Assembly: GCF_001297775.1 (NCBI RefSeq)
Contig: NZ_LIFX01000011.1
Coordinates: 144,652 to 208,651 of the forward strand
Length of the DNA stretch: 64,000 bases
Source: Trabulsiella odontotermitis
GTDB taxonomy: Bacteria > Pseudomonadota > Gammaproteobacteria > Enterobacterales > Enterobacteriaceae
Direction of reading: 5' to 3'
Under the pieces are notes generated by a model. It was not told where the DNA came from and searched no databases. It worked only from the letters and a program-made list of their open reading frames with translations. The translations under genes were made by a program, and so were the position numbers. Below, one piece after another: positions 1-8,888 of this stretch; within the stretch, counting starts at the first letter, position 1, and each line of letters opens with the position of its first letter.

Positions 1-546
1 GAAATCGTGGATTCCGCGCTGGCGTATCACATCCCGCGGATCATCTTCACCAGTTCCACCTCGGTGTACGGTAATGCCTCTGGCACCATTAAAGAGAACA
101 CGCCACGCGAACCCGTCACCGCCAGCGGCCGGGTGCTGAAAGAGCTGGAAGACTGGCTGCATCATCTGCCGGGTACGTCGGTGGATATTCTGCGACTGGC
201 CGGGCTGGTGGGGCCGGGGCGACATCCGGGGCGTTTTTTCGCCGGTAAGCAGGCGCCGGATGGCGAACAGGGCGTCAATCTGGTGCATCTGGAGGATGTG
301 ATTTCCGCCATTACGCTGCTGCTACAGGCTCCAAAGGGTGGACACATCTATAATATATGTGCGCCGAAACATCCTTCGCGCGCGGTGTTTTATCCGCAAA
401 TGGCGAGGGAGCTGGGGCTGGAGCCGCCTTCCTTTGTTGCCGGAGACAGCAAAGAGAAGGGGAAAGTGATTGATGGCAGCCGGATTTGCAATGAACTCGG
501 TTTCGAATATCAGTACCCTGATCCGCTGGTAATGCCGATGGAGTGA
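1..546 (+). CDS. yeeZ: YeeZ-like NAD(P)-binding epimerase-family protein (5' truncated by window edge)
   Basis: The reading frame is open from base 1, so only the C-terminal 181 residues or so are present; the E. coli homologue is about 274 residues. The visible part has the SDR/epimerase-type signature FTSSTSVYG near its start and a LAGLVGPGRHPGRFFAG stretch, and it ends in a family-typical YQYPDPLVMP tail. The Rossmann nucleotide-binding N-terminus lies outside the window. YeeZ is a predicted sugar-nucleotide-epimerase-like protein of unknown substrate. It is followed 39 bp later by yeeY on the same strand, the arrangement known in E. coli. Confidence 0.9.
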   Translation, partial: EIVDSALAYHIPRIIFTSSTSVYGNASGTIKENTPREPVTASGRVLKELEDWLHHLPGTSVDILRLAGLVGPGRHPGRFFAGKQAPDGEQGVNLVHLEDVISAITLLLQAPKGGHIYNICAPKHPSRAVFYPQMARELGLEPPSFVAGDSKEKGKVIDGSRICNELGFEYQYPDPLVMPME

Positions 547-585
547 CATACTGGCGGTCGAATCGCGCCACGCAAAGGAGCGACG

Positions 586-1500
586 ATGAAGCCACTGCTG
601 GATGTCCTCATTATTCTTGATGCACTTGAAAAAGAAGGGAGCTTTGCTGCGGCGTCGGCAAAGCTCTACAAAACCCCCTCGGCGCTCAGTTACACCGTTC
701 ATAAGCTGGAAAGCGATCTCAACATTCAACTGCTCGACCGCAGCGGACACCGCGCCACCTTCACCCGCACCGGCAAACTGTTGCTGGAAAAAGGGCGCGA
801 GGTGCTGCACAGCGTGCGCGAACTGGAGCAGCAGGCCATCAAGCTTAACGAAGGCTGGGAGAATGAGCTGATTATCGGCGTCGACGATACATTCCCTTTC
901 TCCCTGCTGGCGCCGCTGATTGAAACTTTCTATCAAAGCCACAGCGTTACCCGGCTGAAATTTATCAATGGCGTACTGGGCAGCTCGTGGGAAGCGCTGA
1001 TCCGCGGGCGGGCGGACATTGTGGTCGGCGCGCTGCGGGACCCGCCACCGCAGAGCGGCTTTGCTTTTGCCGCACTGGGCGAACTGGAACATGTCTTCGT
1101 GGTTGCGCCGCATCATCCCCTGGCGCAGGAAAACGAACCGCTCAGCCGACGCACTATCAAGCGTTATCGCGCCATCGTTGTGGGCGACAGCACCTCGCCG
1201 GAATGCCCTGCGTTCCGGCAGTTGTTAGAAGATCAGGACGCGATCACGGTCTTTGATTTCAAGACTAAACTGGAATTGCAGATAAGTGGTCTGGGATGCG
1301 GTTTTGTGCCGCGTTATATGGCACAACGTTTTCTTGATAGCGGCGCGCTGGTGGAGAAAAAAGTCGCCTCCTGGTCAGCGTTTGATCCGGTCTGGATTGG
1401 CTGGGATGAACAGACCGCCGGGCTTGCCAGCGCATGGTGGCGGGAGGCTATTTTAGCAAATAGTGCCATAGCTGCGGTCTATCAGAAAAGGAGTGTTTAA
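586..1500 (+). CDS. yeeY: LysR-type transcriptional regulator YeeY
   Basis: A 304-residue LysR-family regulator. An N-terminal winged helix-turn-helix covers about residues 5-65 (LEKEGSFAAASAKLYKTPSA, HKLESDLNIQLLDR), followed by a periplasmic-binding-protein-like effector domain from about residue 90. The start is supported by an AAAGGAG Shine-Dalgarno sequence ending about 6 bases before the ATG. The regulated genes are not known; YeeY sits directly upstream of the putrescine importer gene plaP on the same strand, which makes plaP a reasonable but untested target. Confidence 0.93.
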   Translation: MKPLLDVLIILDALEKEGSFAAASAKLYKTPSALSYTVHKLESDLNIQLLDRSGHRATFTRTGKLLLEKGREVLHSVRELEQQAIKLNEGWENELIIGVDDTFPFSLLAPLIETFYQSHSVTRLKFINGVLGSSWEALIRGRADIVVGALRDPPPQSGFAFAALGELEHVFVVAPHHPLAQENEPLSRRTIKRYRAIVVGDSTSPECPAFRQLLEDQDAITVFDFKTKLELQISGLGCGFVPRYMAQRFLDSGALVEKKVASWSAFDPVWIGWDEQTAGLASAWWREAILANSAIAAVYQKRSV

Positions 1501-1600
1501 AAATCAGCCATTTATTGAAAAGTTTTTTTTGACGGCGCTCGCATTCGCTTGTTTTTAACAATCGTTGAGGGCACAATACGCCGCCTGCAAAATCAGAGAC

Positions 1601-1636
1601 TAACCGACGTTTTTTTAACGCGTCGGTTATTTTTTT
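1601..1636 (+). terminator. Intrinsic terminator between yeeY and plaP
   Basis: A 9-bp arm TAACCGACG (1601-1609) pairs with CGTCGGTTA (1621-1629), and seven T follow. It lies 100 bp after the yeeY stop and 150 bp before plaP. It is either the yeeY terminator or an attenuator in a long plaP leader; the sequence alone does not decide. Confidence 0.8.
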
Positions 1637-1734
1637 GCATCGCGTTTCGTCATTTAAAACCAAGAGGCCGGGCTTCGTACCGGATAGATACTTACCAAAA
1701 ACCGACAGTTGTTGTCGCTGAGGATTCCAGAACA

Positions 1735-1797
1735 ATGGGGCAATTTTTTGCTTACGCGACGGCATTCGCCGTAAAGGGGGATGACCATGTCGCATAA
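1735..1797 (+). CDS. Possible leader peptide ORF overlapping the plaP start
   Basis: A 20-codon frame ([20 protein letters not shown]) starts at an ATG preceded by TGAGGA at 1719-1724 and stops 11 bases inside plaP. The same frame is open further upstream to a TTG at 1549 without a ribosome site. Its last codons contain the plaP Shine-Dalgarno AAAGGGGG, so its translation would reach the plaP start. The leader frame before puuP ends with the same 11-base overlap. Coding status is inferred only from this arrangement. Confidence 0.35.
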   Translation: MGQFFAYATAFAVKGDDHVA

Positions 1798-3145
1798 CGT
1801 TACTCCAAACACCTCTCGCGTGGAATTACGTAAAACGCTTACGCTGATTCCGGTTGTCATGATGGGCCTTGCCTATATGCAGCCGATGACGCTGTTCGAT
1901 ACATTTGGTATCGTTTCAGGCCTCACTGACGGTCATGTTGCGACGGCTTACGCCTTTGCGCTGGTCGCCATTCTCTTTACTGCGCTGAGCTACGGTAAAC
2001 TGGTTCGCCGTTTCCCGTCTGCTGGCTCGGCGTATACCTACGCCCAGAAATCCATCAGCCCGACCGTAGGTTTTATGGTGGGCTGGTCATCGCTGCTGGA
2101 CTACCTGTTCATGCCGATGATCAACATCCTGCTGGCGAAAATTTACTTCGAAGCGCTGGTGCCTTCCGTACCGTCGTGGATCTTCGTGGTGGCGCTGGTG
2201 GCCTTTATGACCATCTCGAACCTGCGCAGCATCAAGACCGTCGCGAACTTCAATACCCTGATTGTGATTCTGCAAATGGGGATTGTGGCGGTGATTGTGG
2301 GTCTCATCATTTACGGTGTCTCTCACGGTGAAGGCGCGGGGACGCTGACCAGCACTCGTCCGTTCTGGTCCGAAGGCGCGCATGTGGTGCCGATGATCAC
2401 CGGTGCGACGATCCTCTGCTTCTCGTTCCTGGGCTTTGATGGTATCTCCTCACTGTCGGAAGAGACCAAAGACGCCGAGCGCGTGATCCCGAAAGCGATT
2501 TTCCTGACCGCGCTGATTGGCGGTCTGGTGTTCATTGGTGCTTCTTACTTCCTGCAGCTCTATTTCCCGGATATCTCCCGCTTCAAAGATCCGGACGCGT
2601 CGCAGCCTGAAATCATGCTGTACGTAGCAGGCAAAACCTTCCAGTGGGGCGTGCTGATTTTCTCCAGCGTGACCGTTCTGGCTTCCGGTATGGCAGCGCA
2701 TGCGGGGGTTTCTCGCCTGATGTACGTGATGGGGCGTGACGGCGTGTTCCCGACCCGCTTCTTCGGCTACATTCACCCGAAATGGCGTACTCCGGCATGG
2801 AACGTGCTGCTGGTCGGCGCGATTGCTCTGCTGGCGATTAACTTTGACCTGGTCACCGCCACGGCGTTGATCAACTTCGGCGCGCTGGTGGCGTTCACCT
2901 TCGTTAACCTCTCGGTGATCTCGCAGTTCTGGATCCGTGAGAAGCGCAACAAAACCCTGAAAGATCACTTCAACTACCTGGTGCTGCCGGTGTGTGGTGC
3001 GCTGACGGTAGGTGCGCTGTGGATTAACCTGGAAGAGAGCTCCATGGTGCTGGGCCTGATCTGGGCCGGTATCGGTCTGGTCTATCTGGCCTGTGTGACC
3101 AAAAGCTTCCGTAACCCGGTGCCGCAGTACGAAGACATCGCGTAA
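1787..3145 (+). CDS. plaP: Putrescine importer PlaP (APC family)
   Basis: A 452-residue amino acid-polyamine-organocation permease, near-collinear with E. coli PlaP (formerly YeeF), a proton-driven low-affinity putrescine importer of the inner membrane. About twelve hydrophobic segments are visible. The N-terminal region carries [20 protein letters not shown], and conserved loops include [15 protein letters not shown] and [13 protein letters not shown]. The second of two nearby ATGs was chosen because AAAGGGGG ends 6 bases before it and touches the first. It is clearly paralogous to PuuP at 19584 in the same window. A strong bidirectional terminator separates it from sbcB. Confidence 0.95.
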   Translation: MSHNVTPNTSRVELRKTLTLIPVVMMGLAYMQPMTLFDTFGIVSGLTDGHVATAYAFALVAILFTALSYGKLVRRFPSAGSAYTYAQKSISPTVGFMVGWSSLLDYLFMPMINILLAKIYFEALVPSVPSWIFVVALVAFMTISNLRSIKTVANFNTLIVILQMGIVAVIVGLIIYGVSHGEGAGTLTSTRPFWSEGAHVVPMITGATILCFSFLGFDGISSLSEETKDAERVIPKAIFLTALIGGLVFIGASYFLQLYFPDISRFKDPDASQPEIMLYVAGKTFQWGVLIFSSVTVLASGMAAHAGVSRLMYVMGRDGVFPTRFFGYIHPKWRTPAWNVLLVGAIALLAINFDLVTATALINFGALVAFTFVNLSVISQFWIREKRNKTLKDHFNYLVLPVCGALTVGALWINLEESSMVLGLIWAGIGLVYLACVTKSFRNPVPQYEDIA

Positions 3146-3163
3146 TTAACGCGAACCGCAATG

Positions 3164-3194
3164 AAAAACCGGAGACTGTGTCTCCGGTTTTTTT
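3164..3194. terminator. Bidirectional terminator between convergent plaP and sbcB
   Basis: A perfect 13-bp inverted repeat AAAAACCGGAGAC (3164-3176) / GTCTCCGGTTTTT (3180-3192) with a 3-base loop has A-run and T-run flanks, so it should end transcription from both plaP and sbcB. Confidence 0.92.
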
Positions 3195-3195
3195 A

Positions 3196-4620
3196 TCAGA
3201 CGATTTCCTGCGCGTACTGATACAGCGCCTTGAGCAGCCCGAGTTTTTCGCTGTCCCCGTCATACTGACCGTATAACATTTCCAGCTCCTGGGCGTACGC
3301 CTGCAAAAACTCCGGCGTAAAGACATTGCGGCGATGCTGTAACCAGCGCTGCTGCTCGGCGTCATCCAGCGTTCCCGGGAAGTTACGGGCACGATAGTTG
3401 AACAGCAGACGCTCGATGCGCTTGTCAGCAAAGGTGACATCCAGCGCTGGCAGATTACGCGGTTCGGTTTCCAGCACGATTTTCATCGCCGCTCGATCGG
3501 CATCGCTGAAAAAGCCGTTATACAGTTGCGCGTCGACGTTTTCGGACGGCACAAACGGTTCCGCTTCGGCGAAGATCGCCACCACTTTATCGCGTACCTG
3601 TGGATTTTCCCGCAGCACTTTGAGGTTATCGAGGCAGTGCTGGCGGTTGATCCCCAGACGGTCCGCGTCTTCCGGGCGCAGCGTATTGGCCTGCGCCAGT
3701 ACCGGGCATTTATTCAGATGCACCAGTTTCACCGGTACCGGCACGTTGTCGCCGAGATCCGCTTTGGCGGTATAGAGTCGCTCGCGCAGGGCATCGGCAT
3801 CCAGCTCCAGCAACGGAGAGATATCGCCCGCCAGATCAACCATAATCACCGCGTTGCGGTTGTCCGGGTGCCAGGCGAGCGGCGCGACCCAACTGGTGTT
3901 GCCGCGCCAGGCACCGAACATCCCGGAGACATGCACCAGCGGTTTCATCTGCGGCACGTCAATCAGCGGGACGAGTTTCTGCTTGCTGCGATGGGTGTAG
4001 AGATAATCAAACAGGCGCGGCTGCTGGCTTTTTACCAGCTTCGCCATGGCGATAGTGGCGTAGACGTCAGCCATCGCATCGTGGGCGTTACTGTGTTCAA
4101 TGCCGTTAGCTTTGGTCAGATGCTCAAGGCGGAAGCTCGGTAATCCTTCGTCGTTATCCGGCCATTGAATGCCTTCCGGGCGCAGCGCATAGCAGGCGCG
4201 CATGACATCGAGCAGATCCCAGCGCGAATTGTCGTTTTGCCAGCTCCAGGCGTAAGGATCGTAGAAGTTGCGGTAGAAGATATTGCGCGTTACTTCATCA
4301 TCAAACCGGACGTTGTTATAGCCCACCACGCAGGTTTTCGGCACGGTAAAAATATCATGAATGCGTCGGGCAAAAGCGGCCTCGTTGTCACCTTTCGCCC
4401 GCGCTTCCTGCGGTGTAATACCGGTAATGAGTACCGCTTCGGGTTGTGGCAGATAGTCATCAGCAGGCTTGCAGTAAAAGACCTCCGGCTCGCCGATAAC
4501 ATTGAAATCTGCGTCGGTACGAATGGCCGCGAACTGCGCAGGCCTGTCCAGCGACGGGCTGGTGCCGAAGGTTTCGTAATCGTGGAAGAGAAAAGTAGGC
4601 TGCGTTGCGGAATCAGACAC
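3196..4620 (-). CDS. sbcB: Exodeoxyribonuclease I
   Basis: ExoI degrades single-stranded DNA 3' to 5' and takes part in recombination and mismatch repair. The protein is collinear with the 475-residue E. coli enzyme. The DEDD exonuclease motifs are visible: FLFHDYETFGT near the N-terminus (metal-binding D and E), YNNVRFDDE, and the HNAHDAMAD-type motif seen as SNAHDAMADVYAT. The C-terminal SH3-like and helical parts follow. I chose a GTG start giving 474 residues with GGAG six bases upstream; an ATG four codons earlier (4632) is the alternative. It faces plaP convergently and dacD divergently. Confidence 0.95.
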   Translation of the reverse strand: MSDSATQPTFLFHDYETFGTSPSLDRPAQFAAIRTDADFNVIGEPEVFYCKPADDYLPQPEAVLITGITPQEARAKGDNEAAFARRIHDIFTVPKTCVVGYNNVRFDDEVTRNIFYRNFYDPYAWSWQNDNSRWDLLDVMRACYALRPEGIQWPDNDEGLPSFRLEHLTKANGIEHSNAHDAMADVYATIAMAKLVKSQQPRLFDYLYTHRSKQKLVPLIDVPQMKPLVHVSGMFGAWRGNTSWVAPLAWHPDNRNAVIMVDLAGDISPLLELDADALRERLYTAKADLGDNVPVPVKLVHLNKCPVLAQANTLRPEDADRLGINRQHCLDNLKVLRENPQVRDKVVAIFAEAEPFVPSENVDAQLYNGFFSDADRAAMKIVLETEPRNLPALDVTFADKRIERLLFNYRARNFPGTLDDAEQQRWLQHRRNVFTPEFLQAYAQELEMLYGQYDGDSEKLGLLKALYQYAQEIV

Positions 4621-4825
4621 CCGAAGCTCCATCCTGTAGAAATATGATGGGTTATGGTAAACGATTGTGGCCTGACATCCGAATAAAAAGCCGTGCTTTC
4701 TCGTGTCTCTGCACAGAATGGCGGGTGATGAAAGCGTGGCTGTCACATTTCTTTGCAATTTCAGCAGGCGCTGACACGCGAACTTCCGTAAAAAGAACAG
4801 CGATTTTTATAACGTTCTTGAGGAT

Positions 4826-5998
4826 ATGCTGTTGAAACGCCGTTTGTTTATTGCTGCATCTTTACTCGCGATGAGTATTTCATCGGCACTGGCCGCCGAA
4901 ACGATTGAATTTTCCCCCGCCGCGCCAGCCATTCAGGCGGGCTCCTGGGTTCTGATGGATTACACCACCGGCCAGATTTTAACCTCCGGCAATGAACATC
5001 AGCAGCGCAATCCCGCCAGTCTCACCAAACTGATGACGGGTTATGTGGTTGACCGCGCGATCGACAGTCATCGCATTACTGCGGACGACATGGTTACGGT
5101 AGGGCGCGACGCATGGGCGAAAGGGAATCCGGTGTTTGATGGTTCATCCCTGATGTTCCTGAAAGCGGGCGACCGCCTGACAGTGCGCGATTTAAGCCGC
5201 GGGCTGATTGTGGATTCCGGTAACGATGCCTGCGTGGCGCTGGCGGATTACGTGGCGGGCGGAGAGCCTCAGTTTGTGGCGATGATGAACGACTACGTGC
5301 AAAAACTGGGTCTCCGGGATACGCACTTTGAGACCGTCCACGGTCTCGATGCGCCAGGTCAGCACAGTTCTGCTTACGATCTGGCCGTGCTCTCGCGGGC
5401 CATCATCCACGGCGAGCCTGCGTTCTATCATATGTACAGCGAGAAGAGTCTGACCTGGAACGGTATCACTCAGCAGAACCGTAACGGCTTGCTGTGGGAT
5501 AAAACCATGAACATCGATGGCCTGAAAACCGGTCATACGTCCGGAGCCGGATATAACCTGATTGCGTCCGCGGTTGATGGTAAACGTCGCCTGATCGCGG
5601 TCATCATGGGCGCGGAGAGCATGAAAGGGCGCGAAGCTGAGGCGCGAAAGCTGTTGCAGTGGGGGCAACAGAATTTCGATACCGTGCAGATCCTGCAACA
5701 GGGCAAACAGGTTGGCACTGAACGTATCTGGTACGGCGACAAAGAAACCATTGCTCTCGGCACCGCTGAGGATTTCTGGCTGACCCTGCCAAAAGCGGAG
5801 ATCCCACATATCAAAGCGAAATATGTCCTGGATCAGAAATCGCTGGATGCGCCACTGGCGGCGAATAAACGGGTCGGGGAGATTGAACTGCTTGATCGCG
5901 ACAAGGTCGTGGCACATATGCCGCTCATCACCCTGGAAAGTGTAGAGAAGGGCGGTTTGCTCTCGCGCTTCAGCGACTGGCTGCACCATAAAGCGTAA
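4826..5998 (+). CDS. dacD: D-alanyl-D-alanine carboxypeptidase DacD (PBP6b)
   Basis: A periplasmic penicillin-binding protein that trims the terminal D-Ala of peptidoglycan pentapeptides. It is 390 residues long, with an N-terminal signal peptide ending around SSALAAE and the three active-site motifs of S11 peptidases: SLTK at residues 65-68, SGN at 131-133 and KTG at 234-236. The C-terminal beta domain and amphipathic anchor (LSRFSDWLHHKA) are present. An alternative ATG lies only a few codons inside. It is divergent from sbcB and followed by sbmC. Confidence 0.95.
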   Translation: MLLKRRLFIAASLLAMSISSALAAETIEFSPAAPAIQAGSWVLMDYTTGQILTSGNEHQQRNPASLTKLMTGYVVDRAIDSHRITADDMVTVGRDAWAKGNPVFDGSSLMFLKAGDRLTVRDLSRGLIVDSGNDACVALADYVAGGEPQFVAMMNDYVQKLGLRDTHFETVHGLDAPGQHSSAYDLAVLSRAIIHGEPAFYHMYSEKSLTWNGITQQNRNGLLWDKTMNIDGLKTGHTSGAGYNLIASAVDGKRRLIAVIMGAESMKGREAEARKLLQWGQQNFDTVQILQQGKQVGTERIWYGDKETIALGTAEDFWLTLPKAEIPHIKAKYVLDQKSLDAPLAANKRVGEIELLDRDKVVAHMPLITLESVEKGGLLSRFSDWLHHKA

Positions 5999-6045
5999 TT
6001 TTGTGAATCGTCGCACATACTATCCATAAAGCCTCTGCTAGCTTT

Positions 6046-6065
6046 ATATGTATATTTATACAGTA
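6046..6065 (+). promoter_or_regulatory. LexA (SOS) box upstream of sbmC
   Basis: ATATGTATATTTATACAGTA matches the LexA consensus TACTGTATATATATACAGTA at 16 of 20 positions, including a perfect right half ACAGTA; the left CTGT is ATGT. It ends 23 bases before the sbmC start. SOS control of sbmC is established in E. coli. Confidence 0.75.
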
Positions 6066-6088
6066 AATCGCCAATAAATGGAGGTAAC

Positions 6089-6556
6089 ATGGAATACAGC
6101 ATCAAGCAACAACGTCAGCGCACGATTGCCGGGTTTCATTTGGTCGGGCCCTGGGAAGAAAAGGTCAAACAAGGATTTGAACAACTGATGGCGTGGGTGG
6201 ATGGCAAACAAATCCAGCCGCTTGAATGGATTGCCGTTTACTACGACAACCCGGAGATCACGCCGCCAGAAAAACTGCGCTGCGACACTGCCGTGACGGT
6301 ACCTGATGATTTTACCATCCCGGCGAACAGTGAAGGCGTGATGATGACCACCGTCGAGGGCGGGAATTATGCTGTGGCCCGCGCGCGGGTAGAAAATAAC
6401 GATTTCGCGACCCCGTGGTATCAGTTCTTCGAAAGTCTGCAGAAAGATGCGACCTGGCAGTTCGCGCCGAAAGCCACGTTCGAAGTCTACCTGAACGATG
6501 GCGCCGTTGACGGCTACTGGGACATCGACATGTACGTTTCGGTCGAACGTAAGTAA
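6089..6556 (+). CDS. sbmC: DNA gyrase inhibitor SbmC (GyrI)
   Basis: A 155-residue GyrI-like protein of the SOUL/GyrI small-molecule-binding fold, which inhibits DNA gyrase supercoiling and protects against microcin B17. It matches E. coli SbmC through [30 protein letters not shown] and the C-terminal [10 protein letters not shown]. The ATG follows a strong GGAGG ribosome site. The LexA box just upstream indicates SOS induction. It is transcribed separately from dacD. Confidence 0.95.
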   Translation: MEYSIKQQRQRTIAGFHLVGPWEEKVKQGFEQLMAWVDGKQIQPLEWIAVYYDNPEITPPEKLRCDTAVTVPDDFTIPANSEGVMMTTVEGGNYAVARARVENNDFATPWYQFFESLQKDATWQFAPKATFEVYLNDGAVDGYWDIDMYVSVERK

Positions 6557-6663
6557 AGGGGCGTGCTTTTCCCCTGCAATGGTTAAGGATTTTTACAGTA
6601 GCGTGATGCGATCGGCAGAAAACCCGTTACAATTGTGCTTTACGGCGTTGCCGGAGAGCGGGT

Positions 6664-7722
6664 GTGCGTGCTGATAAATCACTGAGTCCTTTTGAAATTC
6701 GACTGTATCGACACTACCGGGTTGTTCATGGTGTGCGGATAGCGCTGGCATTTATTCTGACCTTTTTGCTGGTCCGCGTGTTTGATATCCCGGAAGGAAC
6801 GTGGCCCCTGATCACGCTGGTGGTGGTGATGGGGCCAATTTCGTTCTGGGGAAACGTGGTCCCACGCGCCTATGAACGTATTGGCGGCACGATCCTTGGT
6901 TCCGCGCTGGGGCTGGTGGCGCTCAAGCTTGAACTCATTTCTCTGCCGCTGATGCTCATCTGGTGCTTCGCGGCGATGTTCCTTTGCGGCTGGCTGGCGC
7001 TGGGTAAAAAACCCTATCAGGCGTTGCTGATTGGTATCACGCTGGCGGTCGTGGTTGGCGCGCCGCCGGGCGATCTGACCACCGCGCTCTGGCGAAGCGG
7101 CGATGTGATTTTTGGCTCGTTACTGGCGATGCTGTTTACCGGCATCTGGCCACAGCGGGCGTTCCTCCACTGGCGCATTCAGATGGCGCACTTTGTCACC
7201 CTCTACAATCGCCTCTATCAGACGGGAACTTCGCCTAACCTGCTCGAGCGTCCGCGGCTCGATAAACATCTGCAGAAAATGCTCGGCGAGGTCGTCAAAA
7301 TGCGTGGGCTGATCACGCCCGCCAGCAAAGAAACGCGCATCCAGAAATCAATTTTCGAAGGGATTCAGACCGTCAGCCGTAATCTGGTGTGCATGCTGGA
7401 GTTGCAGAACAACGCGCACTGGGCGTCGCGCGAAAGCCATTTTGTGATGCTCAATGCCCAGACGCTGCGCGAGACGCAACAGATGACGCAGCAGACGCTG
7501 CTGACCATTGCCCACGCCTTGTACGAAGGGAATCCACAGCCGATACTGGCGAACAGCGAAAGATTAAGTGAAATCGCCGCCGAATTACGGCAGTTGATGC
7601 AGGAGTATAACAGCGAGAACCTGCTGGAGACGCCAATCCACGGCTACGTCTGGCTCAGCATGGAACTCGCGCGCCAACTGGAGCTGCTATCGCATCTGAT
7701 CTGCCGCGCATTGCGCAAATAA
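6664..7722 (+). CDS. yeeA: YeeA inner-membrane protein (FUSC/aromatic acid exporter-like family)
   Basis: A 352-residue membrane protein with six or so hydrophobic segments in the first 165 residues and a soluble helical C-terminal half. The layout resembles FUSC/YccS-type proteins, one class of which exports aromatic acids; YeeA itself has no proven substrate. It begins at GTG, with GGAG seven bases upstream and an N-terminus MRADKSLSPFEIR identical in layout to E. coli YeeA. It is preceded by a 107-bp gap and followed by yeeX. Confidence 0.9.
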   Translation: MRADKSLSPFEIRLYRHYRVVHGVRIALAFILTFLLVRVFDIPEGTWPLITLVVVMGPISFWGNVVPRAYERIGGTILGSALGLVALKLELISLPLMLIWCFAAMFLCGWLALGKKPYQALLIGITLAVVVGAPPGDLTTALWRSGDVIFGSLLAMLFTGIWPQRAFLHWRIQMAHFVTLYNRLYQTGTSPNLLERPRLDKHLQKMLGEVVKMRGLITPASKETRIQKSIFEGIQTVSRNLVCMLELQNNAHWASRESHFVMLNAQTLRETQQMTQQTLLTIAHALYEGNPQPILANSERLSEIAAELRQLMQEYNSENLLETPIHGYVWLSMELARQLELLSHLICRALRK

Positions 7723-7895
7723 AAGACAGACGGGCAACGGTGTGACGTCAGGTTGTTTCGATTCAGCGGCATTTAGGGTTATGATGAACCCCAAAGCAAA
7801 AACCATTGTCATTAGCAATTGCTATACGTAATGTATCCCTCAGGCGATAGCGGTTGCTTTAACGAATCCGAGTTTCAATTAGCAGGGGTGTAAAA

Positions 7896-8231
7896 ATGGA
7901 AACAACTAAGCCTTCATTTCAGGATGTCCTGGAGTTTGTTCGCCTGTTCCGACGCAAGAACAAATTGCAGCGTGAAATCCAGGACGTTGAGAAAAAGATC
8001 CGTGACAACCAGAAGCGTGTTCTGCTGCTCGACAACCTGAGCGACTACATCAAGCCAGGTATGAGCGTCGACGCCATTCAGGGCATTATCGCCAGCATGA
8101 AAAGCGATTACGAAGATCGCGTTGATGACTACATCATCAAAAATGCTGAGCTGTCGAAAGAACGCCGTGATATTTCCAAGAAACTGAAAATCATGGGCGA
8201 AGTCAAAGTTCCTGAAGGTAAAACCGAATAA
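7896..8231 (+). CDS. yeeX: YeeX, DUF496 family protein
   Basis: A 111-residue, highly charged and largely helical protein of the DUF496/YeeX family, about the usual length. Heptad-like Leu/Ile patterning around [16 protein letters not shown] and in the last third suggests coiled coils. The function is unknown. Start: ATG preceded by AGCAGGGGTG. The upstream 170 bp contain an imperfect inverted repeat (AGCAATTGCTAT / ATAGCGGTTGCT) near 7815-7857 that could fold in the leader. Confidence 0.9.
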   Translation: METTKPSFQDVLEFVRLFRRKNKLQREIQDVEKKIRDNQKRVLLLDNLSDYIKPGMSVDAIQGIIASMKSDYEDRVDDYIIKNAELSKERRDISKKLKIMGEVKVPEGKTE

Positions 8232-8240
8232 ACCGGTTCG

Positions 8241-8263
8241 CGGTGAGAGCCTGGCTCTCGCCG
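8241..8263 (+). terminator. Probable terminator after yeeX
   Basis: CGGTGAGAGC (8241-8250) pairs with GCTCTCGCCG (8254-8263), with one G:T pair and a 3-base loop. A pyrimidine-rich but interrupted T tract (TTTCCTCTCCC) follows. Confidence 0.6.
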
Positions 8264-8280
8264 TTTCCTCTCCCTTTCAT

Positions 8281-8337
8281 CCTGATGTTTGTATGAATCT
8301 TATTGTATTCAAACCTGCACAACCTCTGCATCAGGAA
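8281..8337 (+). promoter_or_regulatory. Hairpin that can enclose the cobU ribosome-binding site
   Basis: CCTGATG (8281-8287) can pair with CATCAGG (8329-8335), and inside it GTTTG (8287-8291) pairs with CAAAC (8310-8314). The right outer arm contains the AGG of the cobU Shine-Dalgarno AGGAA. It is too short to be a known cobalamin riboswitch and I see no B12-box. Confidence 0.4.
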
Positions 8338-8345
8338 CCCTCAAC

Positions 8346-8888
8346 ATGATTGTTATCACGGGCGGCGCGCGCAGCGGCAAAAGCCGACATGCCGAGTCGT
8401 TGCTTTGCCACTATCGTTCCGTACTTTACATCGCGACGTCGCAAATTTTTGATGACGAGATGGCGGAGCGGGTCGCCCATCACCGGCAACATCGCCCGGC
8501 GCACTGGCGCACCGAAGAGCGCTGGCAACACCTTGAACAGCTAATCACACCCGATAACTCCCCCGTCGAGGCGATACTGTTGGAATGCATCACGACGCTT
8601 GTCACCAATATTCTGTTTGCAGAAGGCGGTACCAGCGACCCTGAAACGTGGGATTATGCGGCGCTGGAGCGACGGGTGGACGACGAAATAACGCATCTGA
8701 TCACGCTGTGCCAGCGCTGCCCGTCACCGGTTGTGCTGGTCACCAACGAAGTGGGAATGGGCATTGTGCCGGAGAACCGGCTGGCGCGGCATTTTCGTGA
8801 TATTGCCGGACGAGCCAATCAAAAACTGGCGCAGGCGGCGGATGACGTCTGGCTGGTGGTGTCAGGTATAGGAGTCAAAATAAAATGA
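8346..8888 (+). CDS. cobU: Adenosylcobinamide kinase / adenosylcobinamide-phosphate guanylyltransferase
   Basis: CobU phosphorylates adenosylcobinamide and then attaches GMP, activating it for nucleotide-loop assembly of cobalamin. The product is 180 residues, with the P-loop GGARSGKS at residues 6-13 and conserved LLECITT and [11 protein letters not shown] segments. I chose the internal ATG matching family starts, with AGGAA eight bases upstream, over an earlier frame-open position. It is the first gene of cobU-cobS-cobT; the stop overlaps the cobS start by 4 bp (ATGA), suggesting translational coupling. Confidence 0.95.
   Translation: MIVITGGARSGKSRHAESLLCHYRSVLYIATSQIFDDEMAERVAHHRQHRPAHWRTEERWQHLEQLITPDNSPVEAILLECITTLVTNILFAEGGTSDPETWDYAALERRVDDEITHLITLCQRCPSPVVLVTNEVGMGIVPENRLARHFRDIAGRANQKLAQAADDVWLVVSGIGVKIK

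Noticed and set aside
3526..4143. Plus-strand frame of 205 codons over sbcB
   Set aside because: Shadow of exonuclease I; no ribosome site and no recognisable domain.
5192..6016. Minus-strand frame of 274 codons over dacD
   Set aside because: Shadow of the clear DacD coding sequence with its three active-site motifs.
8281..8337. Cobalamin riboswitch upstream of cobU
   Set aside because: The region is under 60 bases and has no B12-box; a riboswitch of this class needs about 200 bases. Only a local hairpin is supported.
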